Shown here in pieces: positions 1 through 8,612 of a DNA stretch of 38,219 nucleotides. Both the position numbers and the translations under genes were made by a program. The DNA lies in assembly GCA_020628305.1 (NCBI GenBank), contig JAHDFH010000015.1, positions 1 to 38,219 on the forward strand, written 5' to 3'. The DNA is from Acidimicrobiales bacterium (GTDB lineage Bacteria; Actinomycetota; Acidimicrobiia; Acidimicrobiales; SZUA-35). Numbering within the stretch: the stretch's first letter is position 1; each line of letters starts with the position of its first letter. Under the pieces are notes generated by a model. That model made no database searches, had not been told where the DNA came from, and saw only the letters and a program-made list of their open reading frames with translations.

Positions 1-478
1 GATCCTGCTGGTCAAAATGAGAAAGGCTGTCCAAGGTGTTGCCAACACCTTCAACAACTGCGAAGTTGCGTTTCGAAAGAGCTTGCAAGTTTGGGTTAAG
101 TCCGAGGGTGTCATCAACGACGATGACCTGATCTTGTGGAATCGACAGTCTTGGACGAAGATCGTAATACTTACCTTGAGTGTAAGGCACGAACGTAGAT
201 GGGCCGTCGTTGCCACCTTGCATTTCTATCAGCACCAGAATGCGATCTTTATAGTCAGCTGGGTTGAGTTGAAACTCAACACCTGCTTTCGGGAGGGTGG
301 TTGCTGAAGCCTTAGCTTGATCTGAAGAACTGCCAGACCCAAGCAAGCTACCAACTGAGCCTCCAGAGTTGCGCCCCCCATAGGCTAAGGCTGCTGCGCT
401 AACCAAACTTGTGGCGCCAAGCCCTGCAATGAACTGTCTTCTAGTGATGCGGCTGCCCCTAGTATTGTCATCGGTCAT
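1..478 (-). CDS. DUF1501 family protein, Tat-exported (3' part cut by window edge)
   Basis: The first 159 codons are visible; the gene runs off the left edge of the window. The N-terminus has a twin-arginine signal (ITRRQFIAG near residues 11-19) followed by a hydrophobic Ala/Leu stretch, so the protein should be exported folded by the Tat system. The mature part begins with a Ser/Gly-rich linker and then ILVLIEMQGGNDG, YDLRPRLSIP, LGLNPNL and the SHFDQQD motif, which are hallmarks of the DUF1501 (alkaline-phosphatase-like fold) family. Its ATG overlaps the stop of the DUF1800 gene as ATGA (475-478), so the two are probably translationally coupled. DUF1501 and DUF1800 genes are commonly paired in bacterial genomes, but the biochemical role of the pair is not established. 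The C-terminal active-site region cannot be inspected. Confidence 0.88.
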   Translation of the reverse strand, partial: MTDDNTRGSRITRRQFIAGLGATSLVSAAALAYGGRNSGGSVGSLLGSGSSSDQAKASATTLPKAGVEFQLNPADYKDRILVLIEMQGGNDGPSTFVPYTQGKYYDLRPRLSIPQDQVIVVDDTLGLNPNLQALSKRNFAVVEGVGNTLDSLSHFDQQD

Positions 479-1713
479 GTGAGGTTCACCTCCGGCGACA
501 TCATCGTCAACCACCAACGCAGTTGCACGATGCGATCCTCAGAATTGACATCTGGACGATTTGGGATTGAGTTAAGGACCTGCATGGTTGAATCACTCAC
601 ATCATAAACTCCGCAACGGTCAAGCACTTCTTCTATAGATGCAGTACTTCCACCTTCAAGCTCAGAGTAATTAGCGGTTGCTTGTTCTGTCCTACCGAGC
701 ATGGAACCAACGTCAAGCCATTGACTAGCATCCGGCCAACCAGCAACGTTTGGCGGATGCCAAGGTCTTTGCCCAAGTCGAGCAACCCGCCACTCATCCT
801 CTGACGGATATCGAAGCACCCGCTTAAGGTTGAGGTAATACTCCATACCAGACCGTGGCCGGACATAATGGTTGCTCTCAACAAACTGCTGCGAGCTAAG
901 GATTGCCTTAATTAGCCACTTGATGTCATAGCCTTGTTGTAGCCACTGATCTCCAAGGTTTTCTGGAACCGGAGTAGATTCACCAAGAAACTCTTTCCAA
1001 ACTAAGGATGAAATGCGTTTCGCTGTTCTTGGATCATCAAGCAATTTATTGGTGATACTTGCCACATCCCACTCTTTAGTCTCGCCAAGAAACTCGAGAG
1101 CTCCGGTATGGCCACGCTTAGGGTTGTATGTGGGGACTGAGTTATCGTCGAGTTGCCAGCCTGACATTGCAAGAGCTGCGTTGCGAACATCTTGCTCTGA
1201 GTAGTTGCCCACACCGAATGTAAAGAGTTCCATTAGTTCTCTGGCAAGGTTCTCGTTTGGGTTCGAGGCACGGTTTGATTGTGCAGAAAGATACCTCATA
1301 AGTAGAGGGTCCATCACGAAGGCTTGAAGCAGATCTCGATAGTTACCTAGTGCGTTGCTGCGCAGCATGTCAACGTGTTGCGGAAAGATATGGAAAGCTT
1401 TGCCAGTTACCGAATATGAACAGCAAAGAATGGTTGACCAGAAGAACGCCATCTTCTCTTGCACAGGATTAGTGCTGGTATCTACCAAATCAAACCAGGA
1501 AGCGATGCTTTCTTTATATGCCTGGTAGTACTCAAGGTCGCTGCGGTAAATTGGCTGAGAACTTAGAGGTCTGTCTAGAAGCGAATCCACCGCTTGAGAC
1601 CAGCCTTGTGAATCAATAGTGGCACCAACTTCAACAATCAACGAAGGCTTATTATCTAAAGTTGTTCGACGCACTAATTTAGCGGCCTGCGCTAAGCCCT
1701 TACGATCCGCCAT
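475..1713 (-). CDS. DUF1800 family protein
   Basis: This 412-residue protein carries the DUF1800 signature NPNENLARELMELFTFGVGNYSEQD near the middle (roughly residues 151-175), preceded by the FFWSTILCC and HVDMLRSNALGNYRDLLQAFVMDPLLMRYL segments and followed by the RPWHPPNVAGWP motif typical of the family. No signal peptide is visible at the chosen ATG. The gene ends in a 4-base ATGA overlap with the Tat-exported DUF1501 gene, so the two form one transcription unit. There is no clear Shine-Dalgarno before the ATG. Instead a TTTACG-N17-TAATGT promoter lies with its -10 six bases before the start, which suggests leaderless translation. Family membership is clear; the function is unknown, and large secreted complexes or surface assembly have been suggested for the pair. 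Confidence 0.9.
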   Translation of the reverse strand: MADRKGLAQAAKLVRRTTLDNKPSLIVEVGATIDSQGWSQAVDSLLDRPLSSQPIYRSDLEYYQAYKESIASWFDLVDTSTNPVQEKMAFFWSTILCCSYSVTGKAFHIFPQHVDMLRSNALGNYRDLLQAFVMDPLLMRYLSAQSNRASNPNENLARELMELFTFGVGNYSEQDVRNAALAMSGWQLDDNSVPTYNPKRGHTGALEFLGETKEWDVASITNKLLDDPRTAKRISSLVWKEFLGESTPVPENLGDQWLQQGYDIKWLIKAILSSQQFVESNHYVRPRSGMEYYLNLKRVLRYPSEDEWRVARLGQRPWHPPNVAGWPDASQWLDVGSMLGRTEQATANYSELEGGSTASIEEVLDRCGVYDVSDSTMQVLNSIPNRPDVNSEDRIVQLRWWLTMMSPEVNLT

Positions 1714-1719
1714 AGGTCA

Positions 1720-1748
1720 ACATTACCACGCTCCTACAGGTGCGTAAA
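1720..1748 (-). promoter_or_regulatory. Probable leaderless promoter of the DUF1800-DUF1501 unit
   Basis: On the minus strand TTTACG (1743-1748) and TAATGT (1720-1725) are separated by 17 bases, and the ATG at 1713-1711 begins seven bases beyond the -10. Transcription should therefore start at or next to the start codon. The boxes match the sigma-70-type consensus at about four of six positions each. Confidence 0.4.
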
Positions 1749-1812
1749 ATGGAACGAACTCAGATACTTCTTTCATTACCGGACATCAGTCGCTGTGATC
1801 TTTCCTATGATA

Positions 1813-1849
1813 GAGATCCTCCCTCGGCATTGAGCCTCGGAGGATGACC
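1813..1849 (+). repeat. Palindromic GAGATCC...GGATGAC element, copy 1
   Basis: The element starts GAGATCCTCC and ends GGAGGATGACC. The arms ATCCTCC and GGAGGAT pair around a GC-rich middle (CTCGGCATTGAGCCTC). It sits between the DUF2510-AIM24 gene and the DUF1800 gene and could fold as a terminator-like hairpin in RNA. It is one of seven related elements in the window, all outside well-supported genes. Confidence 0.6.
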
Positions 1850-1877
1850 ACTGAGGCGATCAAAGATAATTTATGCT

Positions 1878-2711
1878 TTATCTAGCTGCAGCTGGTGAAT
1901 AAACTGGCCCTTCAGAAGGCTGAACTATCACAATTCCCTGGCCTTGGAAACCAACTTGCATAGCTTCACCAGAACCTCGACCTATCAAAGCGCCGGCTTT
2001 GAATGACGAGTTGAAAGAGGTTTGCAAACTTGTGCTCCACGCCACGGCAGCATCGGCGTCTGCAAAAGTTGGGGCATCTGTCTGCAACACAACAGGATCG
2101 CCATCTGTGGTGATTGCAAGCCAACCCGATCCAGTGAAAACTGTGTTAAACAAACCACCTGCAACCATGCCTGCTGCTCCACCCTTTATTCGGTTGACGT
2201 CCCAATTCAAAGAAGGACTGAAAGCAAGAACGTTCTTGCCGTTAACAGTGATGCTCGAGTTAGTGATGTTGAGAATATGAACCTGATGTGCCCGGTCTGC
2301 TAAAAAGACTTCGCCTTGGCCGGAACACTTCATCAAGCTTTGGCCCTCACCAGTCATAGCACGCTTGACAAACTTGCCTACGCCGCCACCCTGATAGGCG
2401 AAATCCACTTGCCCTTGGTACGCAACCATCGAACCCTGCTTAGCGTAGAACTCAGGCCCGAGCTTCACCTTAAGTAGTCGACTGTTTTGTTTTACCACCG
2501 GCGCATCGTCGCTTGTCTCAGCAAACTTAGGGTCTGTTAAAAGCTCAGTCTCAATGCTCCCTTGCGCCTGAACAGGCTGTGGTGTCGGCTGAGGAGCTGG
2601 AGCTGCTTGCTGAGCAGGCTGCACTTGATCAGTCCACTGGGATCCGTCCCAGTATCGTACGTTTGCTGCGTTCTGTGGGTCGGCATACCAGCCTGGCTGT
2701 GGTGAAGTCAT
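1878..2711 (-). CDS. DUF2510 and AIM24 domain protein
   Basis: This is a 277-residue protein with two recognisable parts. Residues about 5-32 (PGWYADPQNAANVRYWDGSQWTD) form a DUF2510 domain, a short Trp-rich module found mostly in actinobacteria and usually next to membrane or envelope domains. A Pro/Gln/Ala-rich linker follows (about 33-55). The rest, from about residue 70, is a Gly-rich beta-sheet domain of the AIM24/TerD-like type (KLGPEFYAKQGSMVAYQG, GEGQSLMKCSGQGEVFLAD, GSGWLAITTDG, GRGSGEAMQVGFQGQGIVIVQPSEG). No membrane segment is evident. Bacterial AIM24 proteins are poorly characterised; a membrane or stress-linked role is only an inference. The gene is monocistronic by spacing, with repeat-bearing gaps on both sides. 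Confidence 0.88.
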   Translation of the reverse strand: MTSPQPGWYADPQNAANVRYWDGSQWTDQVQPAQQAAPAPQPTPQPVQAQGSIETELLTDPKFAETSDDAPVVKQNSRLLKVKLGPEFYAKQGSMVAYQGQVDFAYQGGGVGKFVKRAMTGEGQSLMKCSGQGEVFLADRAHQVHILNITNSSITVNGKNVLAFSPSLNWDVNRIKGGAAGMVAGGLFNTVFTGSGWLAITTDGDPVVLQTDAPTFADADAAVAWSTSLQTSFNSSFKAGALIGRGSGEAMQVGFQGQGIVIVQPSEGPVYSPAAAR

Positions 2712-2819
2712 GGTCTAGAACTTATCATGGCTTGATAAACCAATGACTAACCATCTGGAGATGACACACAGATGTGACGTTTGTGCCTGTCCCAAACTGT
2801 CACAGCAATGAACTGTTTC

Positions 2820-3005
2820 TCAAAGCCCCGCTTTGATGTGAAGGTCAAGGAGCCCCTGACCTTGTCGGTCTAAAAATGGTCTTATCATGTCCGCAACTTC
2901 GCCCAGTCCCGACCCTCCAGCAAGCTGGTGTCTAACTAATGCTCGTGCCTGTGGGTCAAGAGGTGCCTCGAAAAGTGATGGGGCCGTGCTTGCGTATTCT
3001 GCCAT
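2820..3005 (-). CDS. Small hypothetical protein (61 aa)
   Basis: This ATG-initiated 61-codon frame lies in the 421-base gap between rpsJ and the AIM24 gene. The predicted protein has a plausible composition, with an amphipathic core (LDPQARALVRHQLAGG, LGEVADMIRPFLDRQGQG), no membrane segment and no motif I recognise. No convincing Shine-Dalgarno precedes it, and it begins only about 36 bases after the str-operon terminator hairpin. There is no competing frame in the gap. It may be a genuine small protein, but chance cannot be excluded without homologues. Confidence 0.4.
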   Translation of the reverse strand: MAEYASTAPSLFEAPLDPQARALVRHQLAGGSGLGEVADMIRPFLDRQGQGLLDLHIKAGL

Positions 3006-3040
3006 ATGTCGACACTAGCAAGTAATCAGAAAGCGTGCCC

Positions 3041-3077
3041 AAAAACCAAATGAGGCGGCCCTTGTGAGGCCACCCCA
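3041..3077 (-). terminator. Rho-independent terminator of the str operon (after rpsJ)
   Basis: On the minus strand GGGTGGCC, a seven-base loop (TCACAAG) and GGCCGCCT form a stem with one G-U pair, followed by CATTTGGTTTTT. It lies about 55 bases after the rpsJ stop, so it ends the rpsL-rpsG-fusA-tuf-rpsJ transcript. Confidence 0.75.
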
Positions 3078-3096
3078 TTCGAGTTATATAGGTTTT

Positions 3097-3124
3097 GAGA
3101 TCCCGGAACAAGTCCGAGATGACA
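3097..3124 (+). repeat. Palindromic GAGATCC...GATGAC element, copy 2
   Basis: This short version reads GAGATCCCGG, a small loop (AACAAGT), then CCGAGATGACA. It lies between the rpsJ stop and the str-operon terminator, so it would be the first hairpin in the rpsJ 3' untranslated region. Confidence 0.55.
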
Positions 3125-3132
3125 CTTACGCT

Positions 3133-3453
3133 TTAGACCTCTTGGATCTTAAGCTCGATGTCAACACCAGCAGGCAACTCAAGCCGTTGCAATGAATCGA
3201 CTGTCTTTGGATTTGGTTCCATAATGTCAATTAGACGCTTATGGATTCGCATCTCAAAGTGCTCACGGCTGTCTTTGTCCTTGTGAGGTGAACGGATTAC
3301 ACAGAATCTGTGCATCTCAGTTGGAAGTGGGATAGGCCCACGAAATACAGCGTTTGTCCGAGCAACAGTTTCAACGATCTTCTTTGTTGACTGGTCAACA
3401 ATTTCGTGATCGTATGCTTTTAGTCGGATTCTAATTTTTTGTTGAGTCGCCAC
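3133..3453 (-). CDS. rpsJ: 30S ribosomal protein S10
   Basis: This 106-residue protein matches S10 along its full length: [29 protein letters not shown] at the N-terminus, then the [29 protein letters not shown] loop and the [31 protein letters not shown] end. S10 sits in the head of the small subunit and, as NusE, joins the Nus antitermination complex. The start follows the tuf stop by seven bases, so it is the last gene of the str transcript. In most bacteria rpsJ opens the S10 operon (rplC, rplD and so on). Here it is followed by two hairpins and unrelated genes, so the S10 operon proper must lie elsewhere. Confidence 0.97.
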   Translation of the reverse strand: MATQQKIRIRLKAYDHEIVDQSTKKIVETVARTNAVFRGPIPLPTEMHRFCVIRSPHKDKDSREHFEMRIHKRLIDIMEPNPKTVDSLQRLELPAGVDIELKIQEV

Positions 3454-3460
3454 AATGGTC

Positions 3461-4636
3461 CTATTCGATAATTTCGATTACTCGACCAGCACCTACGGTA
3501 CGGCCACCTTCACGGATAGCAAAGCGAAGACCCTCATCCATAGCGATTGGGTTAATGAGCTCTACTGTCATTTCGGTGTTGTCACCAGGTACACACATCT
3601 CTGTGCCGTCTGGAAGGTTAATCTCACCAGTTACGTCAGTTGTTCTGAAGTAGAACTGTGGACGGTAGTTGGTGAAGAATGGCTTGTGACGTCCACCCTC
3701 TTCCTTGGTAAGTACGTATACCTGAGCCTTGAACTTCTTGTGAGGTGTGATTGAACCTGGAGCTGCAAGAACCTGGCCGCGCTGTACGTCGTCTTTTTCA
3801 ACACCACGTAGAAGTGCACCAATGTTGTCTCCAGCCTGTCCACGGTCAAGGTCCTTACGGAAAGCCTCTACACCAGTACAAGTGGTCTTGTGAGTGTCTT
3901 TGATACCTACGATTTCAACTTCGTCACCGATGTTGATGATGCCCTGCTCAACCTTACCGGTTACTACAGTTCCACGACCGGTGATTGAGAATACGTCCTC
4001 AATTGGCATTAGGAATGGCTTGTCGAAGTCACGCTCTGGCTCTGGGATGTAAGAGTCAACCTGAGCCATTAGCTCTTTGATCTTCTCTTGCGCATCAGCA
4101 TCACCCTCAAGTGCTTTAAGAGCTGAAACATGAACCACTGGAACGTCGTCTCCTGGGAATTCGTACTCTGTGAGAAGATCACGAGCTTCCATTTCAACGA
4201 GCTCTAGAAGCTCTTCATCGTCAACCATGTCAGCCTTGTTAAGAGCCACAACAATAGCTGGAACACCAACCTGGCGTGCAAGCAGTACGTGCTCACGTGT
4301 CTGAGGCATTGGTCCGTCTGCTGCAGATACAACAAGGATCGCGCCGTCAACCTGAGCAGCACCGGTGATCATGTTCTTGATGTAGTCCGCGTGACCTGGC
4401 ATATCTACGTGTGCGTAGTGACGGTTGTCGGTTTCGTACTCGATGTGAGAGACGTTAATGGTAATACCACGCTCACGCTCTTCAGGAGCCTTATCTATGT
4501 CAGAGAACGCAGTAGCATCATCACCACTGAGAGTCTTTGAGATTGCGGCGGTAAGAGTTGTCTTACCGTGGTCGATGTGGCCCATTGTTCCCACGTTCAA
4601 GTGAGGCTTGGACCTATCAAACTGTTCTTTACCCAT
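3461..4636 (-). CDS. tuf: Translation elongation factor EF-Tu
   Basis: This 391-residue GTPase delivers aminoacyl-tRNA to the ribosome. The G1 loop GHIDHGKT lies at about residues 19-26, the switch I region ends in RGITI, G3 is DMPGH, and G4 is NKAD. Domain 2 ([14 protein letters not shown]) and domain 3 ([24 protein letters not shown] and the [11 protein letters not shown] terminus) are complete. The residue before PGH in G3 is Met where many bacteria have Cys or Ala, a tolerated position. It is the fourth gene of the str operon, with a 57-base gap after fusA. Only this one tuf copy is visible in the window. Confidence 0.98.
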   Translation of the reverse strand: MGKEQFDRSKPHLNVGTMGHIDHGKTTLTAAISKTLSGDDATAFSDIDKAPEERERGITINVSHIEYETDNRHYAHVDMPGHADYIKNMITGAAQVDGAILVVSAADGPMPQTREHVLLARQVGVPAIVVALNKADMVDDEELLELVEMEARDLLTEYEFPGDDVPVVHVSALKALEGDADAQEKIKELMAQVDSYIPEPERDFDKPFLMPIEDVFSITGRGTVVTGKVEQGIINIGDEVEIVGIKDTHKTTCTGVEAFRKDLDRGQAGDNIGALLRGVEKDDVQRGQVLAAPGSITPHKKFKAQVYVLTKEEGGRHKPFFTNYRPQFYFRTTDVTGEINLPDGTEMCVPGDNTEMTVELINPIAMDEGLRFAIREGGRTVGAGRVIEIIE

Positions 4637-4693
4637 TAGGTTTTTTCCTTTCAGATTCCGGAACGAGAGAGTTCACGGGTTGTTTTATTTGTT

Positions 4694-6778
4694 TCACTCG
4701 CCCCGGATGCGCTGGACAATTTCTTCCTGCACACTTCCGGGAGTTTGTTGATAGCTATGAAATTGCATGGTGTAAGTGGCTCGGCCCTGGGTCTTTGAAC
4801 GGAGATCGTTTGAATAAGCAAACATCTCTGATAAAGGCACCTCAGCTGTAACAACCTGGTTCATACCACGAGACTCCATCTGACCGACCTTGCCTCTTCG
4901 AGAGTTAAGATCACCAATGACATCACCCATGTAATCCTCAGGCGTAACCACTTCTACCGCCATCACAGGCTCAAGCAATACAGGCTTAGCTTTACGCGCT
5001 GCCTCTTTGAATGCCATGATTCCTGCGATCTTAAACGCCATCTCCGAAGAGTCGACGTCGTGGAATTTACCGTCAAGCAAAGTTGCCTTCACATCAACAG
5101 TAGAGAAGCCAGCCAATACACCAGTTGTCATAGCTTCCTGAATTCCAGCATCTACAGATGGGATGTACTCCTTAGGAATACGTCCACCCGAAATCTTGTC
5201 CTCAAACTCGTAACCCCCACCAGGACCTGATGGCTCGAGCTTAATCTGCACTTCTGCGAACTGACCAGAACCACCAGACTGCTTCTTGTGTGTGTAGGTA
5301 TGTGAGTCGATGGTAGATCGAATTGTCTCACGGTAGGCAACCTGAGGTTTACCAACAGTTGCGTCTACCTTAAACTCACGGAGCATACGGTCAACAAGAA
5401 CCTCAAGATGAAGCTCACCCATACCAGCAATAATTGTCTGCCCAGTCTCTGCATCGGAGTTAACGGTGAAAGTTGGATCCTCTGCAGAAAGTTCAGTGAG
5501 CGCCTTACCCATCTTCTCCTGGTCGGCCTTAGTTTTGGGCTCAACAGCTACGTGAATAACTGGTTCTGGGAAGTCGAGAGATTCAAGGATGATCGCATTA
5601 GAAGGATCAGTCAATGTGTCACCAGTACGAGCATCTTTCATGCCAATTGCGGCCATGATGTCGCCGGTTGTGGCTTCAGTGCGGTCTTCCTGCTTGTCAG
5701 CGTGCATCTCCAACAGACGGCCCATGCGCTCTTTGTTACCACTACGAGTGTTAAGAACCTGCCCACCCTTTTCGAGCTTTCCTGAATAAACACGGAAATA
5801 AGTTAGCTTGCCGACCTGGTCAGCACGCATGATCTTAAAAGCAATAGCTGAGAACGGCTCATCGTCAGATGGCTTACGTTCTGCCTCTTCGCCGGACTTC
5901 ATCATCACGCCCTTCACGGGAGGCAAATCGATTGGCGAAGGAAGGTAGTCAACTACTGCGTCGAGAAGAGGCTGGACACCTTTGTTCTTAAAAGCAGTTC
6001 CACAAAGGATAGGGACAAGTTCGCCGGCAATGGTCGCTTTACGTAGAGCAGCTTTGAGTTCATCTAAAGAAATCTCTTCACCTTCGATGTACTTCTCCAT
6101 AAGCTCTTCATCGGTTCCAGCAACTGCCTCAAGAAGCATTTCACGGTACTCAGCGGCCTTGTCAGTTAGATCTTCTGGAATATCGACTTCGTCCCATGAG
6201 GCACCAAGGTCTTCTGAAGTCCAAATAAGGGCCTTCATCTTGAGGAGGTCAACTACGCCAAGGAAATCTGCTTCAGCACCAATCGGGAGCTGTGTGATTG
6301 CGATGTCAGAAGTGAGACGCTCTTTAATGGTGTCTACCACGAAGAAAAAATCAGCACCTGTACGGTCAAGCTTGTTAACGAAACACATACGTGGAACACC
6401 GTAACGGTCAGCTTGACGCCAAACTGTTTCAGTTTGAGGCTCTACACCAGCAACACCATCAAAAACTGCGACGGAACCATCGAGAACCCGAAGTGAACGT
6501 TCTACTTCTACGGTGAAGTCAACGTGCCCTGGTGTATCGATGATGTTGATGCGGTGACCGTCCCAAGAACATGTTGTGGCAGCAGAGGTAATTGTGATAC
6601 CACGCTCCTGCTCTTGTTCCATCCAGTCCATGGTTGCACCACCATCGTGGACTTCACCAATCTTGTAATTCTTACCGGTGTAATAAAGAATACGTTCGGT
6701 TGTTGTTGTTTTACCCGCATCAATGTGGGCCATAATGCCAATGTTGCGGTACTTTTTGAGTTCTTCTGTAGATGCCAT
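4694..6778 (-). CDS. fusA: Translation elongation factor EF-G
   Basis: This 694-residue translocase has the usual length for EF-G. The G1 loop AHIDAGKTT is at about residues 17-25, the RGITI switch follows, G3 is DTPGHVDF and G4 is NKLD. The later domains are present, including the [17 protein letters not shown] segment of domain III, the [16 protein letters not shown] and [15 protein letters not shown] stretches of domain IV, and the domain V end with [22 protein letters not shown]-like sequence. It catalyses GTP-dependent movement of mRNA and tRNAs and helps recycle ribosomes. It starts 12 bases after the rpsG stop, so it is co-transcribed with the S12 and S7 genes. Confidence 0.98.
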   Translation of the reverse strand: MASTEELKKYRNIGIMAHIDAGKTTTTERILYYTGKNYKIGEVHDGGATMDWMEQEQERGITITSAATTCSWDGHRINIIDTPGHVDFTVEVERSLRVLDGSVAVFDGVAGVEPQTETVWRQADRYGVPRMCFVNKLDRTGADFFFVVDTIKERLTSDIAITQLPIGAEADFLGVVDLLKMKALIWTSEDLGASWDEVDIPEDLTDKAAEYREMLLEAVAGTDEELMEKYIEGEEISLDELKAALRKATIAGELVPILCGTAFKNKGVQPLLDAVVDYLPSPIDLPPVKGVMMKSGEEAERKPSDDEPFSAIAFKIMRADQVGKLTYFRVYSGKLEKGGQVLNTRSGNKERMGRLLEMHADKQEDRTEATTGDIMAAIGMKDARTGDTLTDPSNAIILESLDFPEPVIHVAVEPKTKADQEKMGKALTELSAEDPTFTVNSDAETGQTIIAGMGELHLEVLVDRMLREFKVDATVGKPQVAYRETIRSTIDSHTYTHKKQSGGSGQFAEVQIKLEPSGPGGGYEFEDKISGGRIPKEYIPSVDAGIQEAMTTGVLAGFSTVDVKATLLDGKFHDVDSSEMAFKIAGIMAFKEAARKAKPVLLEPVMAVEVVTPEDYMGDVIGDLNSRRGKVGQMESRGMNQVVTAEVPLSEMFAYSNDLRSKTQGRATYTMQFHSYQQTPGSVQEEIVQRIRGE

Positions 6779-6790
6779 CTAGATAATTTC

Positions 6791-7261
6791 CTACCAGCGG
6801 TAATGAGCAAACGCTTTGTTAGCTTCTGCCATCTTATGTAAATCTTCACGACGCTTCACTGATGCTCCAACACCATTTGAGGCATCAAGGAGTTCATTAG
6901 CGAGACGTTCTGACATTGTGTTCTCACGACGATCTCGTGAATACTCAACCAACCATCGAATAGCAAGTGTAGTTGCACGACGTGGACGAACTTCAACAGG
7001 GACCTGGTAAGTCGCTCCACCGACACGTCGAGAACGGACCTCGAGCTGTGGCTTTACCTGATCAACCGAACGCTTAAGAGTACCGATTGGATCTCCACCA
7101 GTTTTCTCAGCAACAACGTCGAGTGCATCATAAACGATACGCTCAGCGACGGTCTTCTTGCCCGAAAGCAGAACTTTGTTTACTAGCTGTGTTACCAAGA
7201 GAGACTTGTAAACCGGATCTGGTTTAAGCTCTCGTTTTGGTGCTGCACCTTTTCTAGACAT
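6791..7261 (-). CDS. rpsG: 30S ribosomal protein S7
   Basis: This 156-residue protein has the normal S7 length and starts [18 protein letters not shown]. The conserved [43 protein letters not shown] and [26 protein letters not shown] segments are all present. S7 binds the 3' major domain of 16S rRNA and nucleates assembly of the small-subunit head; in E. coli it is also the str-operon translational repressor. Its ATG shares one base with the rpsL stop (TAATG), so the two are tightly coupled. Confidence 0.98.
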   Translation of the reverse strand: MSRKGAAPKRELKPDPVYKSLLVTQLVNKVLLSGKKTVAERIVYDALDVVAEKTGGDPIGTLKRSVDQVKPQLEVRSRRVGGATYQVPVEVRPRRATTLAIRWLVEYSRDRRENTMSERLANELLDASNGVGASVKRREDLHKMAEANKAFAHYRW

Positions 7262-7626
7262 TACTTAGAATCCTTCTTTGCTCCATACCGACTTCTAGCT
7301 TGCTTACGACCACTAACACTTGCTGTATCTAGTGAGCCACGAACGATCTTGTAACGCACACCCGGCAGGTCCTTTACACGACCACCACGAACAAGAACAA
7401 TTGAGTGCTCCTGAAGGTTGTGCCCTTCGCCGGGAATGTATGCGGTCACCTCAATGCCGGTGGTGAGACGGACACGAGCAACCTTACGAAGCGCAGAGTT
7501 AGGCTTCTTAGGTGTAGCCGTGTACACACGGGTGCATACTCCACGCCTTTGAGGAGACCCGTTAAGAGCTGGGGTCTTCTCTTTTCTAAATTTTGACTTG
7601 CGGCCCTTCCGGACCAATTGCTGCAT
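7261..7626 (-). CDS. rpsL: 30S ribosomal protein S12
   Basis: This 121-residue protein begins [22 protein letters not shown] longer in-frame extension to 7725 exists, but it does not resemble S12 and is discarded. The [10 protein letters not shown] and VKDLPGVRY motifs, which carry the two lysines most often changed in streptomycin resistance, are both wild type. S12 lines the decoding centre and monitors codon-anticodon pairing. It is the first gene of the str operon and shares one base with rpsG. A weak AGAAAGG lies about 14 bases before the ATG. The upstream 188 bases should contain the operon promoter. Confidence 0.97.
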   Translation of the reverse strand: MQQLVRKGRKSKFRKEKTPALNGSPQRRGVCTRVYTATPKKPNSALRKVARVRLTTGIEVTAYIPGEGHNLQEHSIVLVRGGRVKDLPGVRYKIVRGSLDTASVSGRKQARSRYGAKKDSK

Positions 7627-7741
7627 CGTTGGCACAAGAACCTTTCTAAGTGCGAACTTAAAGTTGTCTAGAGGATAAATACAATGAACCCAAAAATATG
7701 GGCTCGCGCAGGCGAATCCATACAATTACGCCGGCTAGATA

Positions 7742-7769
7742 AGGCTACCCACTAATTAGTGGTTCGCAA
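7742..7769 (-). promoter_or_regulatory. Candidate str-operon promoter with a 14-bp palindrome in its spacer
   Basis: On the minus strand TTGCGA (7764-7769) and TAGCCT (7742-7747) are 16 bases apart. The spacer is almost entirely the perfect palindrome CCACTAATTAGTGG (7749-7762). The -10 is poor, so this could instead be an operator, or a processing or termination hairpin of the upstream ABC transporter transcript. A second weak candidate (TTGTAT then CCATAT) lies nearer the gene. Confidence 0.3.
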
Positions 7770-7814
7770 CTAATAAGTACACAATCTGGGCCAAAAGTTG
7801 AACTTGTGATTCGA

Positions 7815-8612
7815 TCAACGTGGCTTAGAGTATTTCGCTACCGCCATTGGAGCGAAAATGGCGATAATCACAGCTGACCATATAAGAGTATACAGGACAG
7901 GGTTTGCCAGTGACCAAGCTTCGGGCTCAGGCGAGTTAGCAGGCAAATTACCAAATAGCTCTCGACACGCCTGGGTTACAGAAGAAACCGGGTTCCATTC
8001 TGCAAACACTCGAAGCGCCGTCGGCAAACTTTCGGATGGTACGAAAGTGTTTGCGATAAATGTAAGCGGGAATATGACAATGAATGATGCGTTATTGATT
8101 ACGTCAACACTTGGCACCAGCAACGCAACAAAAGCCATGATCCAGCTGACGGCATAAGCAAATACGAGAAGCAGACCGAATGCAATAACTGCATCCAGGA
8201 ATGATCCTCGAATTCTCCAACCAACAATCAATCCGGTGATCGACATTATGAATATAGAAAGCATGTTATAAATAACGTCGCTGAATGTTCGGCCAGCTAG
8301 CACTGCTGATCGTGACATCGGTAAAGATCTAAACCTGTCGATGATTCCCTTCTGCATATCTTCAGCGATGCCCGCTCCGGTGAACGTAGCTCCGAAAACA
8401 ACGGTCTGTGCAAAGATGCCGCTGATAAGAAACTCTCGATAGTTCGAGCCTTCGATATCTATAGCCCCGCCAAATACATAGGCAAACAAAAGAACAAACA
8501 TAATCGGGGAGATCAGCACAAAGACTAGGACTTCGGGAACTCTAAAGATCTTTATGATGTTGCGATGTGCGATTACAGAAATATCAGTCACAGCGTCTTT
8601 CAAAGTGCTCAT
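7815..8612 (-). CDS. ABC-2 type transporter permease (DrrB-like)
   Basis: This 265-residue integral membrane protein has six hydrophobic segments: about residues 26-48, 62-80, 110-130, 140-162, 172-190 and 235-255. The segment GIAEDMQKGIIDRFRSLPMSRSAVLAGRTFSD is the conserved ABC-2 membrane signature of DrrB-type exporters. It should form a homodimeric export channel energised by the ATPase encoded just upstream, whose stop shares one base with this ATG (TAATG). DrrAB-type pairs export hydrophobic compounds such as antibiotics or lipids. The substrate here cannot be inferred, as no biosynthetic genes are adjacent. Confidence 0.88.
   Translation of the reverse strand: MSTLKDAVTDISVIAHRNIIKIFRVPEVLVFVLISPIMFVLLFAYVFGGAIDIEGSNYREFLISGIFAQTVVFGATFTGAGIAEDMQKGIIDRFRSLPMSRSAVLAGRTFSDVIYNMLSIFIMSITGLIVGWRIRGSFLDAVIAFGLLLVFAYAVSWIMAFVALLVPSVDVINNASFIVIFPLTFIANTFVPSESLPTALRVFAEWNPVSSVTQACRELFGNLPANSPEPEAWSLANPVLYTLIWSAVIIAIFAPMAVAKYSKPR

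Noticed and set aside
7627-7725. N-terminal extension of rpsL
   Set aside because: The extra 33 codons do not resemble S12, whereas the protein from 7626 starts exactly as S12 does.
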